Positions 7,036 to 16,011 of a stretch of DNA of 64,000 bases are shown here, in pieces. The stretch covers positions 30,676-94,675 of the forward strand of contig NZ_WBMR01000011.1 in NCBI RefSeq assembly GCF_008923365.1, read 5' to 3'. Source of the DNA: Actinomadura montaniterrae. Lineage in GTDB: Bacteria > Actinomycetota > Actinomycetes > Streptosporangiales > Streptosporangiaceae. The notes under the pieces are model-generated. The model did not search any database. It was not told the DNA's origin and saw only the letters and a program-made list of their open reading frames with translations. Every line of letters begins with the position of its first letter. Position 1 is the stretch's first letter. The translations under genes and the position numbers were made by a program.

Positions 7036-8490
7036 TCAGACGCGCTTGTCGAGGAGCGGCTCCCGCACCGGCGCGGCGGGAGCCGCCGGGGACGCGGCAG
7101 GGCGCAGGAACAGCACGGCGAGCACGACGGTGACGACCGTCAGGCCGAAGTCGGCCCAGATGGCGGTCTCGGCGGCGGACGCGAACGCGGCCCGGCCGGG
7201 GTGCGCGCCGAGCGCGGCGAAGAAGATCGCGCCGAGCACCGCGACGCCGGTCGCGCCGGAGAACTGCTGCGCGGTGCTCAGCACCCCGGACGCGGCGCCG
7301 GCCTGCGCGGGCCGGATCCCGGACATCACCGCGCCGATCACCGACGGCAGCGTCAGCCCGCCGCCGAGGCCGAGCAGCCCGAGCGGCGCGAGCAGCCAGG
7401 GGGCGGTGACGCCGCCGCCGAGGACGTGCAGCTCGACGGCGAACGCCAGCACGCCGAGCGCGCTGACGACCGTCCCGCACACGAGCACCTTCAGCCCGAA
7501 CCGGGCGACGAGCGGGCGGCCGGACAGGGACGCGACCATGGTCAGCACCGCCATCGGCCCGAACTCCAGGCCCGCTTCGAGCGGCGTCAGGTGCAGGCCG
7601 CCCTGCAGCAGCATCGTCAGCACGACGTTCATGCTGCCGAACGAGGCGAGGAACGCGACGTTCAGCGCCAGCCCGAGGTCGAACGACCGGGCGCGGAACA
7701 GGGCGAGGTCGAGCAGCGGCTCGCCGCCGGTCCGGGCGAGCCGCCGCTCCCACCCCAGCGTCGCGGCGAGGACCGGGACGGACGCGGCGAGCGAGATCCA
7801 CGTCCACGCGGGCCAGCCCTGCTCGCGGCCCATGGCGAGCGGGACGAGCGCGAGCGCGAGGGCGGCGGAGATCCCGGCCGCGCCGGCCGGGTCGAGGCGG
7901 GGCCGCCGGTCCGACCGGGTCCCGGGCAGCGACCGGGCGGCGAGCGCGAGCGCGGCGGCGCCGACCGGCACGTTCACCAGGAAGATCGTCCGCCAGCCGA
8001 GGCCGAACAGGTCCGCCTGGAGGAGCAGGCCGCCGCCGATCTGCCCGGCGACGCCCCCGCCGCCGAGGACGACGCCGTACCAGGCCATCGCGCGCGGCCG
8101 GTCCGCCGCCGGGAGCGCGGCGGTGATCAGCGCGAGGACCTGCGGGACCATCGCCGCGCCGGTCAGGCCCTGGAGCAGCCGCGCCGCGACGAGCTGGACG
8201 GGCGACTGCGCGAGCCCGCACAGCAGCGACGCGGCGGTGAAGGCGGCCATGCCGAGGACGAACAGCCGCTTGTGGCCGAACAGGTCGCCGAGGCGCCCGC
8301 CGGTCACCATGCCGCTCGCGTAGGTGAAGGCGTAACCGGCGATGACGAGTTCGAGGGCGACCGGCCCGGCGTGCAGGTCGCGCTGGAGCGACGGCGTCGC
8401 GACGTTCACGACCATGTAGTCGAACGACACCATGAACGTCGCCGAGAGGATGACCGGCAGGATCAGCCGGCTGTGCTTTTCGGATGCCAT
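7036..8490 (-). CDS. MFS exporter, DHA2 family
   Basis: A 484-residue 14-helix exporter from the ATG at 8490 (MASEKHSRLILPVILSATFM); an ATG 36 nt upstream is possible but lacks family similarity. Helix 1 has SFDYMVVNVATPSLQRDL and motif A is GGRLGDLFGHK. It is a proton-coupled drug/metabolite efflux pump by family. It is divergent from a large LuxR-ATPase regulator 104 bp away, which may control it. No operator is obvious in the gap. The substrate is unknown. Confidence 0.88.
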   Translation of the reverse strand: MASEKHSRLILPVILSATFMVSFDYMVVNVATPSLQRDLHAGPVALELVIAGYAFTYASGMVTGGRLGDLFGHKRLFVLGMAAFTAASLLCGLAQSPVQLVAARLLQGLTGAAMVPQVLALITAALPAADRPRAMAWYGVVLGGGGVAGQIGGGLLLQADLFGLGWRTIFLVNVPVGAAALALAARSLPGTRSDRRPRLDPAGAAGISAALALALVPLAMGREQGWPAWTWISLAASVPVLAATLGWERRLARTGGEPLLDLALFRARSFDLGLALNVAFLASFGSMNVVLTMLLQGGLHLTPLEAGLEFGPMAVLTMVASLSGRPLVARFGLKVLVCGTVVSALGVLAFAVELHVLGGGVTAPWLLAPLGLLGLGGGLTLPSVIGAVMSGIRPAQAGAASGVLSTAQQFSGATGVAVLGAIFFAALGAHPGRAAFASAAETAIWADFGLTVVTVVLAVLFLRPAASPAAPAAPVREPLLDKRV

Positions 8491-8593
8491 GACCTCTACG
8501 GTCGTGACGCGCGGCCCGTGCCACATTGGGAGGAATACGTAGTCCGTCGGGCCGGGTTCTTCAGATTCCCGGACCGGGTGCTCAGGAGGTGCG

Positions 8594-11515
8594 GTGGCGT
8601 CCGTTCTCGTGGCTCGTACGGCCGAGCTGGCCGTGCTCGCGGACGCCTACGCGCGCGCGTGCGAGGCCGGGCCGGTGACTGTGCTGGTCGGCGGCGAGGC
8701 GGGCATCGGCAAGAGCCGGCTGGTCGCGGAGTTCGCGGCCCGGCTGCCGTCCCGGACGCGGGTGGTGCGCGGCGACTGCCTGGAGGCCGGCGGCGGGTTC
8801 GCCTACGCGCCGTTCATCGCCGCGATGCGCGCGCTCGTCCGCGACCTCGGCGCCGAGCGCGCCGCCGGACTGCTGCCGGGCGGCGGGCGGCTCGGGCTCG
8901 CGCACTGGCTGCCGGTCCTGGGCGTCGCGCCCGACGAGCCGGACCCGGTGTACGGGCGGGCTCGGCTGTACGAGGACGTCCTGACGCTGGTCGAGGGCGC
9001 GGCGCTGGAACGTCCGCTCGCCGTCGTCCTGGAGGACCTGCACTGGGCGGACCCGTCGAGCCGCGAGCTGCTGGCGTTCCTCGTCCACAACCTGTCCGGG
9101 CCGGGGGTGCTGCTGGTCGGCACGTACCGGTCGACGGACCTGGACGAGCGGCATCCGCTGCGTCCGGTGCTGGCCGGGCTGGCGCGGTCGCCGCGCGTCC
9201 GCCTGCTCGAACCCGCGCCGCTGACCTGCGACGAGGTGGGCGGGCTGGTCGCCGCCCGGCTCGGGTACCGGCCGGAGCGCGGCGTCGTCGAGGAGATCGC
9301 GCGGCGCAGCGAGGGCAACCCGCTGTTCGTGGAGGCGCTCGCGGACGCGGGCGCGCAGGGCGGGACACCGCGCCGGCTGCGGGACCTGCTGCTCGCCGGG
9401 TTCCGCGTGCTGCCGGACGGGTCTCGTGGCGTGCTGCACGCCGCGTCGGTGGCGTCGGCATGGGGCGGTGGCCTCGCGCACCGGTTCCTGGCGTCCGTGA
9501 CGGGCCTGGACGACCTGGCCCTAGAGGACGCGATACGTCCTGCGGTAGATCGCGGTCTGCTCTTGGCGGATGGCGGCGGATACACGTTCCGGCATGCGCT
9601 CCTACGCCAGGCCGTGTACGAGGACGTGCTGCCGAGCGCGCGCGCCCGTCTGCACAAGCGGGCAGGTGCGGCCCTGCAAGCCGACCCCGATCTCGTCCCG
9701 GACGGGCGCGCCGCAGCGGAAGAGGCCGCGCACTGGTGCGCGGCGGGCGAGAAGGAGCAGGCGTTCGACGCGCTGTGGCGCGCCGCCGCCTCCGCGCGCG
9801 CCGTCCACGCCCACCCCGAGCAGTTGCGGATCCTCGAACGCGTGCTCCGGCAGTGGGACGGCATCACCGAGCCTGAACGCGTCCTCGGCGCCGACCGGAT
9901 CGACGTCCTGCACCGCGCGGCGGAGGCGTGCCTGTCGGCGGGCGAGGCGGCGCGGGGCGTCGACCTGGCATCGGAGGCGCTCGCGGCGCTCGACCAGGAA
10001 CGCGATCCGCGGCGTGCCGTGCTGCTCCTCGAACTGCGCAGCATGCTCCGCCACCGGCTCGGCGACCCGGCGCTCGACGACCTGCGCGCGGCCGTGGCGC
10101 TGCTGCCGGACGGGGCGCCGGCGGCGGTCCGGGGACGTCCGCTGTCGACGCTGGCCAACCGGCTGTTCCTGATGTCGAGCCCGGACGAGTCGCGGGCGCT
10201 GGCGGCCGAGGCGCTCGCCGCCGGGCGCGAGTCCGGGGACGCGCGGGTGCGGGCGTGGGCGCTGCTGACGCTCGGCTCGCTCGACGGCGCCGCCGGTGAC
10301 CTCGACGCCGGGCTGGCCCGGATCGCCGAGGCCGCGGAGATCGCCAGGGCCGCCGGGGAGTCGGCGGTCCCGCTGGTCATCGCGGCGATGGCGGAGGCGG
10401 ACGCGCTGCACGGCATGGGCCTGGACGAGCGGGCCGCCGAGGTCGTCGCGAGCGGGATGGAGACCGCGCGCCGCGCCGGCCTGGACCGGGACCAGGGCGC
10501 GGGCCTGGCCGCGAAGGGCGCCGAGCCGCTGTGGGAGCTGGGCCGCTGGGACGAGGCGGCGGCGCTGCTGCGGGGCGTCCTCGCGCTCGACCCGCCGCCG
10601 CTGTTCCGCGCGCTCGCCCAGGTCAACCTGGGGTTCCTCCTGCTCGCGCAGGGCGATGCCGCGGCGGCCGGCGAGGCGGCCGACGCCGCGTACGCGGTCA
10701 TGGGGGACCGCTATTGGGGCAAGGCGTTCCGGCTCCCGCTGCACGACCTGCGCTGCCGGGTCGCGATGGCCCGCGACGACCTCGCCGCCGCCGACGGGAT
10801 CCTCGCCCGCGCCCTCGACGGCCCCGGCCTGTCCGAGACGTCCCGCTTCGTGTGGCCGCTGCTGCTGACCGGCGCCCGGCTGTGCGGGGAGCGGCTCGCC
10901 CGGTCGGCCGCCGACCCCGGCGCGGCGCGCGGCGCCCGCGAGCGGCTCGCGGAGCTGCGCGACCTGGCCGGACGGCTGCCGGTCATCGGTCCCGTCCAGC
11001 ACGCGTACCGGGCGTCGTTCCGCGCCGAGGCCGGCGACCAGGGCTGGGACGAGGCCGTGCGAGCGTGGCGTGAACTCGGCCGTCCCTACCGGCTGGCGTG
11101 GGCTCTGTTCCGCGCGGCCGAGGAGCCCGGCGTCCCGTCCGTGGAGGCGGCCGAGCGGTGCCGTGAGGCCGCGTCGATCGCCGCTCGGCTCGGCGCGAAA
11201 CTGCTGCTCAGGGACATCGAGTTGCTCGCCGCGCGCGCCCGCCTCTCCCTGGACGAGCCGGTCCCGGAACCTGCTCCTGAGCCGGCGGCGCCGGATCCGG
11301 CGCGGCGGCTCGGCCTGACCCGCCGCGAGACCGAGGTGCTGCGGCTGGTCGCCGACGGCCGCAGCAACCGGCAGATCGCGGAGGCACTGTTCATCTCCGC
11401 CCGGACGGCGGGCGTCCACGTGTCCAACATCCTGGCGAAGCTGCGGGTCGCGTCGCGGACGGAGGCGGCGGCGCTGGCGCACCGGCTGCGCCTGTTCGAG
11501 CCGCCCGCCGGCTGA
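8594..11515 (+). CDS. LuxR-family regulator with AAA/STAND ATPase domain (LAL type)
   Basis: A 973-residue large ATP-binding LuxR regulator. It has an N-terminal ATPase with Walker [10 protein letters not shown] (residues 33-41) and Walker [13 protein letters not shown], a long helical TPR-like middle rich in Ala/Leu repeats, and a C-terminal LuxR helix-turn-helix ([20 protein letters not shown], then [20 protein letters not shown]). The GTG start is fixed by AGGAGGT four nt upstream. Such proteins usually activate secondary-metabolite or sugar-use genes on binding a ligand and ATP. The adjacent divergent exporter is the only obvious candidate target. Confidence 0.92.
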   Translation: MASVLVARTAELAVLADAYARACEAGPVTVLVGGEAGIGKSRLVAEFAARLPSRTRVVRGDCLEAGGGFAYAPFIAAMRALVRDLGAERAAGLLPGGGRLGLAHWLPVLGVAPDEPDPVYGRARLYEDVLTLVEGAALERPLAVVLEDLHWADPSSRELLAFLVHNLSGPGVLLVGTYRSTDLDERHPLRPVLAGLARSPRVRLLEPAPLTCDEVGGLVAARLGYRPERGVVEEIARRSEGNPLFVEALADAGAQGGTPRRLRDLLLAGFRVLPDGSRGVLHAASVASAWGGGLAHRFLASVTGLDDLALEDAIRPAVDRGLLLADGGGYTFRHALLRQAVYEDVLPSARARLHKRAGAALQADPDLVPDGRAAAEEAAHWCAAGEKEQAFDALWRAAASARAVHAHPEQLRILERVLRQWDGITEPERVLGADRIDVLHRAAEACLSAGEAARGVDLASEALAALDQERDPRRAVLLLELRSMLRHRLGDPALDDLRAAVALLPDGAPAAVRGRPLSTLANRLFLMSSPDESRALAAEALAAGRESGDARVRAWALLTLGSLDGAAGDLDAGLARIAEAAEIARAAGESAVPLVIAAMAEADALHGMGLDERAAEVVASGMETARRAGLDRDQGAGLAAKGAEPLWELGRWDEAAALLRGVLALDPPPLFRALAQVNLGFLLLAQGDAAAAGEAADAAYAVMGDRYWGKAFRLPLHDLRCRVAMARDDLAAADGILARALDGPGLSETSRFVWPLLLTGARLCGERLARSAADPGAARGARERLAELRDLAGRLPVIGPVQHAYRASFRAEAGDQGWDEAVRAWRELGRPYRLAWALFRAAEEPGVPSVEAAERCREAASIAARLGAKLLLRDIELLAARARLSLDEPVPEPAPEPAAPDPARRLGLTRRETEVLRLVADGRSNRQIAEALFISARTAGVHVSNILAKLRVASRTEAAALAHRLRLFEPPAG

Positions 11516-11742
11516 TCTTCGCCGCCATCGGGATCGCGACCTTCGCCGGCCGGCGGCCCGCCGACACCGCGCACTGGGAACTGCTCGCCGGGTCGCTCGC
11601 GCTCAGCGCCGCCATGGGCCTGGCGCGCGGCGCGCTCATGCCGATGTGGCGGGAGGCCGACGGCGTCTCGATCGCCGTCCAGCTCGCCGTCATCGCCGTC
11701 CGGGCCGGCGCGCTCCGCGCCCCGCGCCCGGTCGCCGCCTAG
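11515..11742 (+). pseudogene. Remnant of a small membrane protein gene
   Basis: An open frame starts directly at the LuxR stop and ends with TAG at 11740-11742. It reads [20 protein letters not shown] and continues with a hydrophobic segment, ALSAAMGLARGALMPMW, then SIAVQLAVIAVRAG. It looks like the C-terminal part of a DUF1453-like membrane protein, but there is no start codon or ribosome-binding site for the full segment; the first ATG (11614) would give only 42 residues. A truncated relic is the simplest reading. Confidence 0.4.
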
Positions 11743-12935
11743 TACTCCTTGAGGGCGATGGCGGTGGCGGCGGCGTGGATCGGGGCGATGACCTTGGCCA
11801 TGATCCGCTCCCGGCCCGGCATCCGGCCCATCAGCCCGAGCATCGCCATCGACATGCGGACCGCGCCCGCGGTCCGCATCACCATGCGCTTGAGGTTCGC
11901 CGGCCCGAGCTCCTGGTTCCGCTCGGCGAACGGCCGCATCTCCCGCTCGTACGCGGCGAACCCGGCCTCGTGGTCGCCGCCCGCGGCGGCCAGCTCCCCG
12001 GCCAGCACGTACGCGCCGACCAGCGCCAGGCTCGTGCCCTGGCCCGACGCCGGCGACGCGCAGTACGCGGCGTCGCCGAGCAGCGCGACCCGCCCGCTCG
12101 ACCAGCCGTCCATGCGGACCTGCGCGACCGCGTCGAAGTAGAAGTCCGGCGCCGCGGCCATCCCGTCCAGCAGCCGCGGGACCTCCCATCCCTCGCCCGC
12201 GTACGCGGCGGCCAGCGCCTGCTCCTGCGCGGCCCGCCCGCGCGGGACGTCCGCCTCCTCCGACCGGAACAGGAACATCGCCTTCGCGTCCGCGTCGCCG
12301 TCGACGCTGTAGGCGAGGGTCGTCCGGCCGGGGCCGATGTAGGTGACCTCCTCGCGGTCCAGGCCGAGGTGGTTCGGCACACCGAAGATCGCGATGCGGT
12401 GGCCGAGGTCGCGGACGAACCGCTCCTCGGGTCCGAAGGCCAGCGCCCGGGTGGCCGAGTGCAGCCCGTCGGCGCCGATCACCAGGTCGAACGTCCGGAC
12501 GAGCCCGCTGTCGAAGGCGACCTCGACGCCGTCGGCGGTCTGCGTGAGCCCCGTGATCGAGTCGCCGAACAGGTACTCGGCGTCGGTGCGCTCGAAGAGC
12601 AGCCGGTGCAGGTCGCCGCGCAGGACCTCCGCGTCGCCGTGGACCCGGCCGCCGAAGGTGTCGCCGTCCATGCTCGCGACCCGCTTGCCCGCCGCGTTCA
12701 CGACCGTCCCGCTCCGGACGCCGGTGCGCCGCGCGCGGAGCTCGTCCAGCAGGCCCATGCGCTCGGCGACGGTCAGCGCCGCGCCCCGGACGTCGACCTT
12801 GTAGCCGCCCGCGCGGATGGCGGGCGCCCGCTCCACGACGGTCGGGGCGAAGCCGTGGCGGCGCAGCCAGAAGGCGAGGGTGAGGCCCGCGATGCCGGCG
12901 CCGGAGATCAGGACGTTCGTGTTCGTGTTCGTCAT
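11739..12935 (-). CDS. FAD-dependent monooxygenase (PHBH/TetX-like)
   Basis: A 398-residue class A flavin monooxygenase. It has the N-terminal dinucleotide-binding motif VLISGAGIAGLTLAFWLRRH, the mid-protein LVIGADGLHSATR (DG motif), and the second FAD motif VALLGDAAYCASPASGQGTS. It should hydroxylate an aromatic or polyketide substrate, or inactivate an antibiotic, using NAD(P)H. Substrate not predictable. The chosen start MTNTNTNVLISG uses the ATG at 12935. It is divergent from a TetR gene across an 84-bp gap holding four 13-bp repeats, so the TetR probably represses it. Its stop overlaps the relic on the other strand. Confidence 0.88.
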   Translation of the reverse strand: MTNTNTNVLISGAGIAGLTLAFWLRRHGFAPTVVERAPAIRAGGYKVDVRGAALTVAERMGLLDELRARRTGVRSGTVVNAAGKRVASMDGDTFGGRVHGDAEVLRGDLHRLLFERTDAEYLFGDSITGLTQTADGVEVAFDSGLVRTFDLVIGADGLHSATRALAFGPEERFVRDLGHRIAIFGVPNHLGLDREEVTYIGPGRTTLAYSVDGDADAKAMFLFRSEEADVPRGRAAQEQALAAAYAGEGWEVPRLLDGMAAAPDFYFDAVAQVRMDGWSSGRVALLGDAAYCASPASGQGTSLALVGAYVLAGELAAAGGDHEAGFAAYEREMRPFAERNQELGPANLKRMVMRTAGAVRMSMAMLGLMGRMPGRERIMAKVIAPIHAAATAIALKEY

Positions 12936-12953
12936 GCCCTGGACGGTACATCC

Positions 12954-13005
12954 GTGTAAGACAACTGTGCAAGACATTCGTATAAGACATTTGTGCGAGA
13001 CATCG
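12954..13005. repeat. Four tandem 13-bp repeats in a divergent promoter
   Basis: Units start at 12954, 12967, 12980 and 12993: GTGTAAGACAACT, GTGCAAGACATTC, GTATAAGACATTT and GTGCGAGACATCG. The conserved core is GTNNNAGACA at an exact 13-bp period. The array fills most of the gap between the monooxygenase (12935) and tetR (13020). It is probably a multi-site operator for the adjacent TetR, though TetR sites are normally palindromic rather than direct repeats. Confidence 0.65.
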
Positions 13006-13019
13006 GCTAGGGTCGTCCC

Positions 13020-13595
13020 ATGGGCAACCGCGAGGACCTTCTGGACGGCGCGAGGCGCTGCCTGCTGAGCAAGGGCTACACGCGCACGACGGCGCGCGAC
13101 ATCGCCACCGAGTCGGGCGTCAGCCTGGCCGCGATCGGCTACCACTTCGGCTCGAAGGACGAGCTGCTGCGGGCGGCGCTGCGCCAGGCGATCGAGGAGT
13201 GGGGCGGGGAGATCGCCGCGATCCTGGCCGCCGAGACCGACCCCGGCCTGACCGGCGCGGAGCGGTTCGAGGCGACCTGGGAGCGGATCCTCGCCTCGTT
13301 CGCGCGGACGCGCCCGCTCTGGGCGATCCAGTTCGAGGTGATCGCGCAGATCGAGCGGACGCCGGAGCTGCGCGCCGCCTTCCCCGACGCGAACCGGGAG
13401 GCGCGGCTCGGGCTGGCCGAGCTGTTCGGGACGGGCCCGGCGGTCCTCGGGGAGCGGCGCGCCGAGCTGGCCGGCGCCTGCTACCAGGCCCTGCTGGCGG
13501 GGCTCGCGGCGCAGGCGCTCGTCGACCCGGACGGCGTGCCGGCGGCGTCCGACCTGGTGGACGCGGTGCGCGCGGTCGCCGCGCCGCTTCAGTAG
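13020..13595 (+). CDS. TetR-family transcriptional regulator
   Basis: A 191-residue TetR protein with HTH TARDIATESGVSLAAIGYHF followed by GSKDELL, and a C-terminal domain typical of the TetR_C group. TAGGGT (13008-13013) ends 6 nt before the ATG, so the transcript is probably leaderless. The gene is divergent from the FAD monooxygenase and shares the 13-bp repeat array with it, making it that gene's likely repressor. Another TetR gene follows 32 bp downstream. Confidence 0.88.
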   Translation: MGNREDLLDGARRCLLSKGYTRTTARDIATESGVSLAAIGYHFGSKDELLRAALRQAIEEWGGEIAAILAAETDPGLTGAERFEATWERILASFARTRPLWAIQFEVIAQIERTPELRAAFPDANREARLGLAELFGTGPAVLGERRAELAGACYQALLAGLAAQALVDPDGVPAASDLVDAVRAVAAPLQ

Positions 13596-13612
13596 AACGG
13601 AATCATTCGTTC
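13595..13612. promoter_or_regulatory. TetR-type operator before the second tetR gene
   Basis: GAACGGAATCATTCGTTC has 5-bp arms GAACG/CGTTC around 8 bp. It touches the stop codon of the preceding gene and abuts the TAGTAT -10 (13616-13621), a typical autorepressor position. Confidence 0.55.
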
Positions 13613-13627
13613 CCCTAGTATGGACGC

Positions 13628-14266
13628 ATGGAGACCACCACGCCGGCGCCCATGAGCGGCCGCAAGGCCCAGGCGGCGCGCAACGACGAACTGATCAGGG
13701 AGGCGGCCCGGGCGGTGTTCACCGCGGACCCGGGCGCCCCCATCGCCGCCGTCGCCGAGCACGCGGGAGTGGGCATCAGCGCCCTCTACCGCCGGTACAA
13801 GAGCAAGGAGGACCTGCTCCAGAAGCTCGCCGACGACGGCATGGACCGCTACCTCGCCGAGGTCGAGGCGGCACTCGCCGACGACGGCGACCCATGGGAG
13901 GCGTTCGCCGCGTTCATGCGCCGCTGCCTGGACATCGGCGCCGGGTCCCTGACGATGCGGCTCGCGGGCAGCTTCCCCGTCACCGACGCGATGAGCGCCA
14001 AGGGCCGCGAGATCCACCTCGCCACCACGCGGCTGCTGGACCGGGTGAAGGAGGCCGGCGCGCTCCGCCGCGACATCGAGGTCGGCGACGTCTCGGTGAT
14101 GCTGGAGTACCTGCACGGCATCCGGATCGGCGACGACGAGCGGATGAACCGGCTCCAGCACCGCTACCTGGCGCTCATGCTCGACTCGCTGCACCTCGCG
14201 GACGCCGCCGAACTGCCCGGCCCGCCCCCCGCCTGGCAGGAGCTGCGTGGCCGGTATGACGACTAG
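13628..14266 (+). CDS. TetR-family transcriptional regulator
   Basis: A 212-residue TetR protein. The HTH is PIAAVAEHAGVGISALYRRY followed by KSKEDLL, and the N-terminal NDELIREAARAVF is the usual lead-in helix. TAGTAT ends 6 nt before the ATG (leaderless), and a palindrome lies just upstream. Its 3' end overlaps the start of the AlkZ-like gene by 20 nt, so the two are co-transcribed and translationally coupled. The pair may respond together to a DNA-damaging or toxic compound (inference). Confidence 0.87.
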   Translation: METTTPAPMSGRKAQAARNDELIREAARAVFTADPGAPIAAVAEHAGVGISALYRRYKSKEDLLQKLADDGMDRYLAEVEAALADDGDPWEAFAAFMRRCLDIGAGSLTMRLAGSFPVTDAMSAKGREIHLATTRLLDRVKEAGALRRDIEVGDVSVMLEYLHGIRIGDDERMNRLQHRYLALMLDSLHLADAAELPGPPPAWQELRGRYDD

Positions 14267-15359
14267 CGTGGACCGGCGGGCCCTCAACCGGGCGCTGCTG
14301 GCGCGGCAGATGCTGCTGCGGCGGCACGCGATGTCGCCGATCGAGGCGATCGAGCACCTCGTCGGGATGCAGTCGCAGGCGCCGAACCCGCCGCACATCG
14401 GGCTCTGGAGCAGGCTCGACGGGTTCGGCTTCGACGACCTCACCGCGCCCATGAACGACCGCCGCGTCCTGCGGATGGTGCTGATGCGCGGCACGCTGCA
14501 CCTGGTCAGCGCGCGCGACGCGCTGATGCTGCGGCCCCTGACGCAGCCGATCCTCGACAACCACCTGAGGAGCCCGCGCGGCGCGGCCCTCACCGGCGTC
14601 CCCGGCGCCGCCGCCCACGCGCGGAAGATCCTGGAGGACGCGCCGCGCTCCGACAAGGAGCTGCGCGCGCTCCTCGCCGAGCACCGGCCGGACGCGGACG
14701 CCGCGGACCTCGCCTGGGCCGTCCGCCTCTCACTGCCGCTGGTGCAGGTCCCGCCGCGCGGGATCTGGGGCGCGTCCGGCGTCGCCAAGCACACGACCCT
14801 GGAGGCCTGGCTGGACGGCCACCCCGTCCCGGAGCCGTCCGTCGACGAGATGGTGCTGCGCTACCTCGGCGCGTTCGGGCCGGCGACCGTCCAGGACGTC
14901 CAGCAGTGGTCGGGCCTGACGCGGCTGGGCGAGGTCGTCGAACGGCACCGGTCCGGCCTGCGGGCGTTCCGGGACGAGGAGGGCCGCACGCTCTACGACC
15001 TGCCGGACGCGCCGCGCCCCGAACCGGACACGCCGGCGCCCGTCCGGTTCGTCCCGGACTTCGACAACCTGCTGCTCTCGCACGCCGACCGGGCGCGGAT
15101 TATCAGCGAGGAGCACCGCCGGCGGGTCTTCACCGTCAACGGCATCATCCGGGCGACGTACCTGGTGGACGGGTTCGTCCACGGCATGTGGAAGATCGAG
15201 AAGGTGCGCGGCGGCGTGACGCTGCGGATCTCCCCGTTCGCGCCGGTCCCGGCGCGCGAGCGGGAGGCGCTCGCCGAGGAGGGCGCGCGCCTGCTGGCCG
15301 CCGCCCACCCGGCCGCGAAGGCCCGCACCGTCGAGTTCGAGCCGCCCGACCCCCGTTGA
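14247..15359 (+). CDS. Winged-helix DNA glycosylase-like protein (HTH_42; AlkZ/YcaQ family)
   Basis: A 370-residue protein of the family containing E. coli YcaQ and the azinomycin-resistance glycosylase AlkZ, which unhook bulky or crosslinked N7-alkyl adducts. Family traits seen are the N-terminal RALNRALLARQMLLRR, the catalytic-type Q-x-Q motif in EHLVGMQSQAPNPPHIGLWS, RGTLHLV, and the C-terminal FDNLLLSHADRARI with DGFVHGMWKIE. QxQ matches the AlkZ-like branch rather than the QxD of YcaQ. The start is GTG 14247, preceded by AGGAG, inside the upstream tetR; ATG 14256 is the alternative. Activity on DNA is inferred from family only. Confidence 0.82.
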   Translation: MAGMTTSVDRRALNRALLARQMLLRRHAMSPIEAIEHLVGMQSQAPNPPHIGLWSRLDGFGFDDLTAPMNDRRVLRMVLMRGTLHLVSARDALMLRPLTQPILDNHLRSPRGAALTGVPGAAAHARKILEDAPRSDKELRALLAEHRPDADAADLAWAVRLSLPLVQVPPRGIWGASGVAKHTTLEAWLDGHPVPEPSVDEMVLRYLGAFGPATVQDVQQWSGLTRLGEVVERHRSGLRAFRDEEGRTLYDLPDAPRPEPDTPAPVRFVPDFDNLLLSHADRARIISEEHRRRVFTVNGIIRATYLVDGFVHGMWKIEKVRGGVTLRISPFAPVPAREREALAEEGARLLAAAHPAAKARTVEFEPPDPR

Positions 15360-15364
15360 GCGGT

Positions 15365-15406
15365 GGCGTGCCGCCCTTGCCGGCGGTCTCTCAAGGGCGG
15401 CACGCC
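15365..15406. terminator. Bidirectional terminator between convergent genes
   Basis: Perfect 15-bp arms GGCGTGCCGCCCTTG (15365-15379) and CAAGGGCGGCACGCC (15392-15406) with a 12-nt loop lie between the convergent glycosylase-like gene and a marR gene. Confidence 0.8.
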
Positions 15407-15422
15407 GCGACTCGACGCGCCG

Positions 15423-15911
15423 TCAGCGGCGCTTGCTCGCGCAGGGCGCCTCGCCGTGCGGGTCCAGCGAGGTCAGCAGGGTGTGCAGGGTCTTGCGGAA
15501 CTCCAGCATCTGCTCGCGGGTCAGCGGGTCGAACAGGGTCCGGCGGACCTCGGCGACGTGGCCGGGGGCGGCCTCCTCCAGCGCCGCGAACCCCTCGTCG
15601 GTCAGCTCGGCGATGGTCGTGCGGCGGTCCTCGGCGTCCTTGGACCGGCGCACCCAGCCGGCCGCCTCCAGCCGGTTGACCGCGTGCGACAGCCGGCTCG
15701 GCGACGAGTGGACGATCGCGGCGAGCTCGGTCATGGTCAGCGCGCGGCCGGGCGACTCCGACAGCATCGCCAGGATCATGTAGTAGGCGTGCGGCATCCC
15801 GGAGTCGCGCTGGAGCTGGCGGTCGAGGGCCTCGGTCAGCAGCCGGGAGGTCCACAGGAACGCGCGCCAGGTCTCCTGCTCGTCCGCGTCGAGCCACCGG
15901 GTGTCGGTCAT
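15423..15911 (-). CDS. MarR-family transcriptional regulator
   Basis: A 162-residue winged-helix protein with recognition region TMTELAAIVHSSPSRLSHAV, then NRLEAAGWVRR and the wing KDAEDRRTTIAELTDEG. It is divergent from a class III ring-cleavage dioxygenase. The gap carries two perfect palindromes (15948-15959 and 15976-15989), a classic MarR-controlled arrangement for phenolic or oxidative signals. Cysteines are few (one near the C-terminus), so ligand binding is more likely than thiol sensing. Confidence 0.88.
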   Translation of the reverse strand: MTDTRWLDADEQETWRAFLWTSRLLTEALDRQLQRDSGMPHAYYMILAMLSESPGRALTMTELAAIVHSSPSRLSHAVNRLEAAGWVRRSKDAEDRRTTIAELTDEGFAALEEAAPGHVAEVRRTLFDPLTREQMLEFRKTLHTLLTSLDPHGEAPCASKRR

Positions 15912-15947
15912 GTCCGTATTTTACGCAAGTATTTGAACCCTCAAGAC

Positions 15948-15989
15948 TTGAACGTTCAATCAACTCGGAGATATGGTTCAGATCTGAAC
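15948..15989. promoter_or_regulatory. Paired palindromic operators, marR/dioxygenase
   Basis: TTGAACGTTCAA (15948-15959, 12 bp) and GTTCAGATCTGAAC (15976-15989, 14 bp) are both perfect palindromes with related TTGAAC/TTCAGA half-sites, centred 29 bp apart. A further half-site TTTGAAC lies at about 15932. They occupy the divergent promoter region. Confidence 0.65.
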
Positions 15990-16011
15990 TTTTTTCTCGT
16001 TGGGGGACGTC

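Noticed and set aside
12954..13005. CRISPR array
   Set aside because: Units are contiguous 13-mers without spacers and lie in a divergent promoter; no cas genes.
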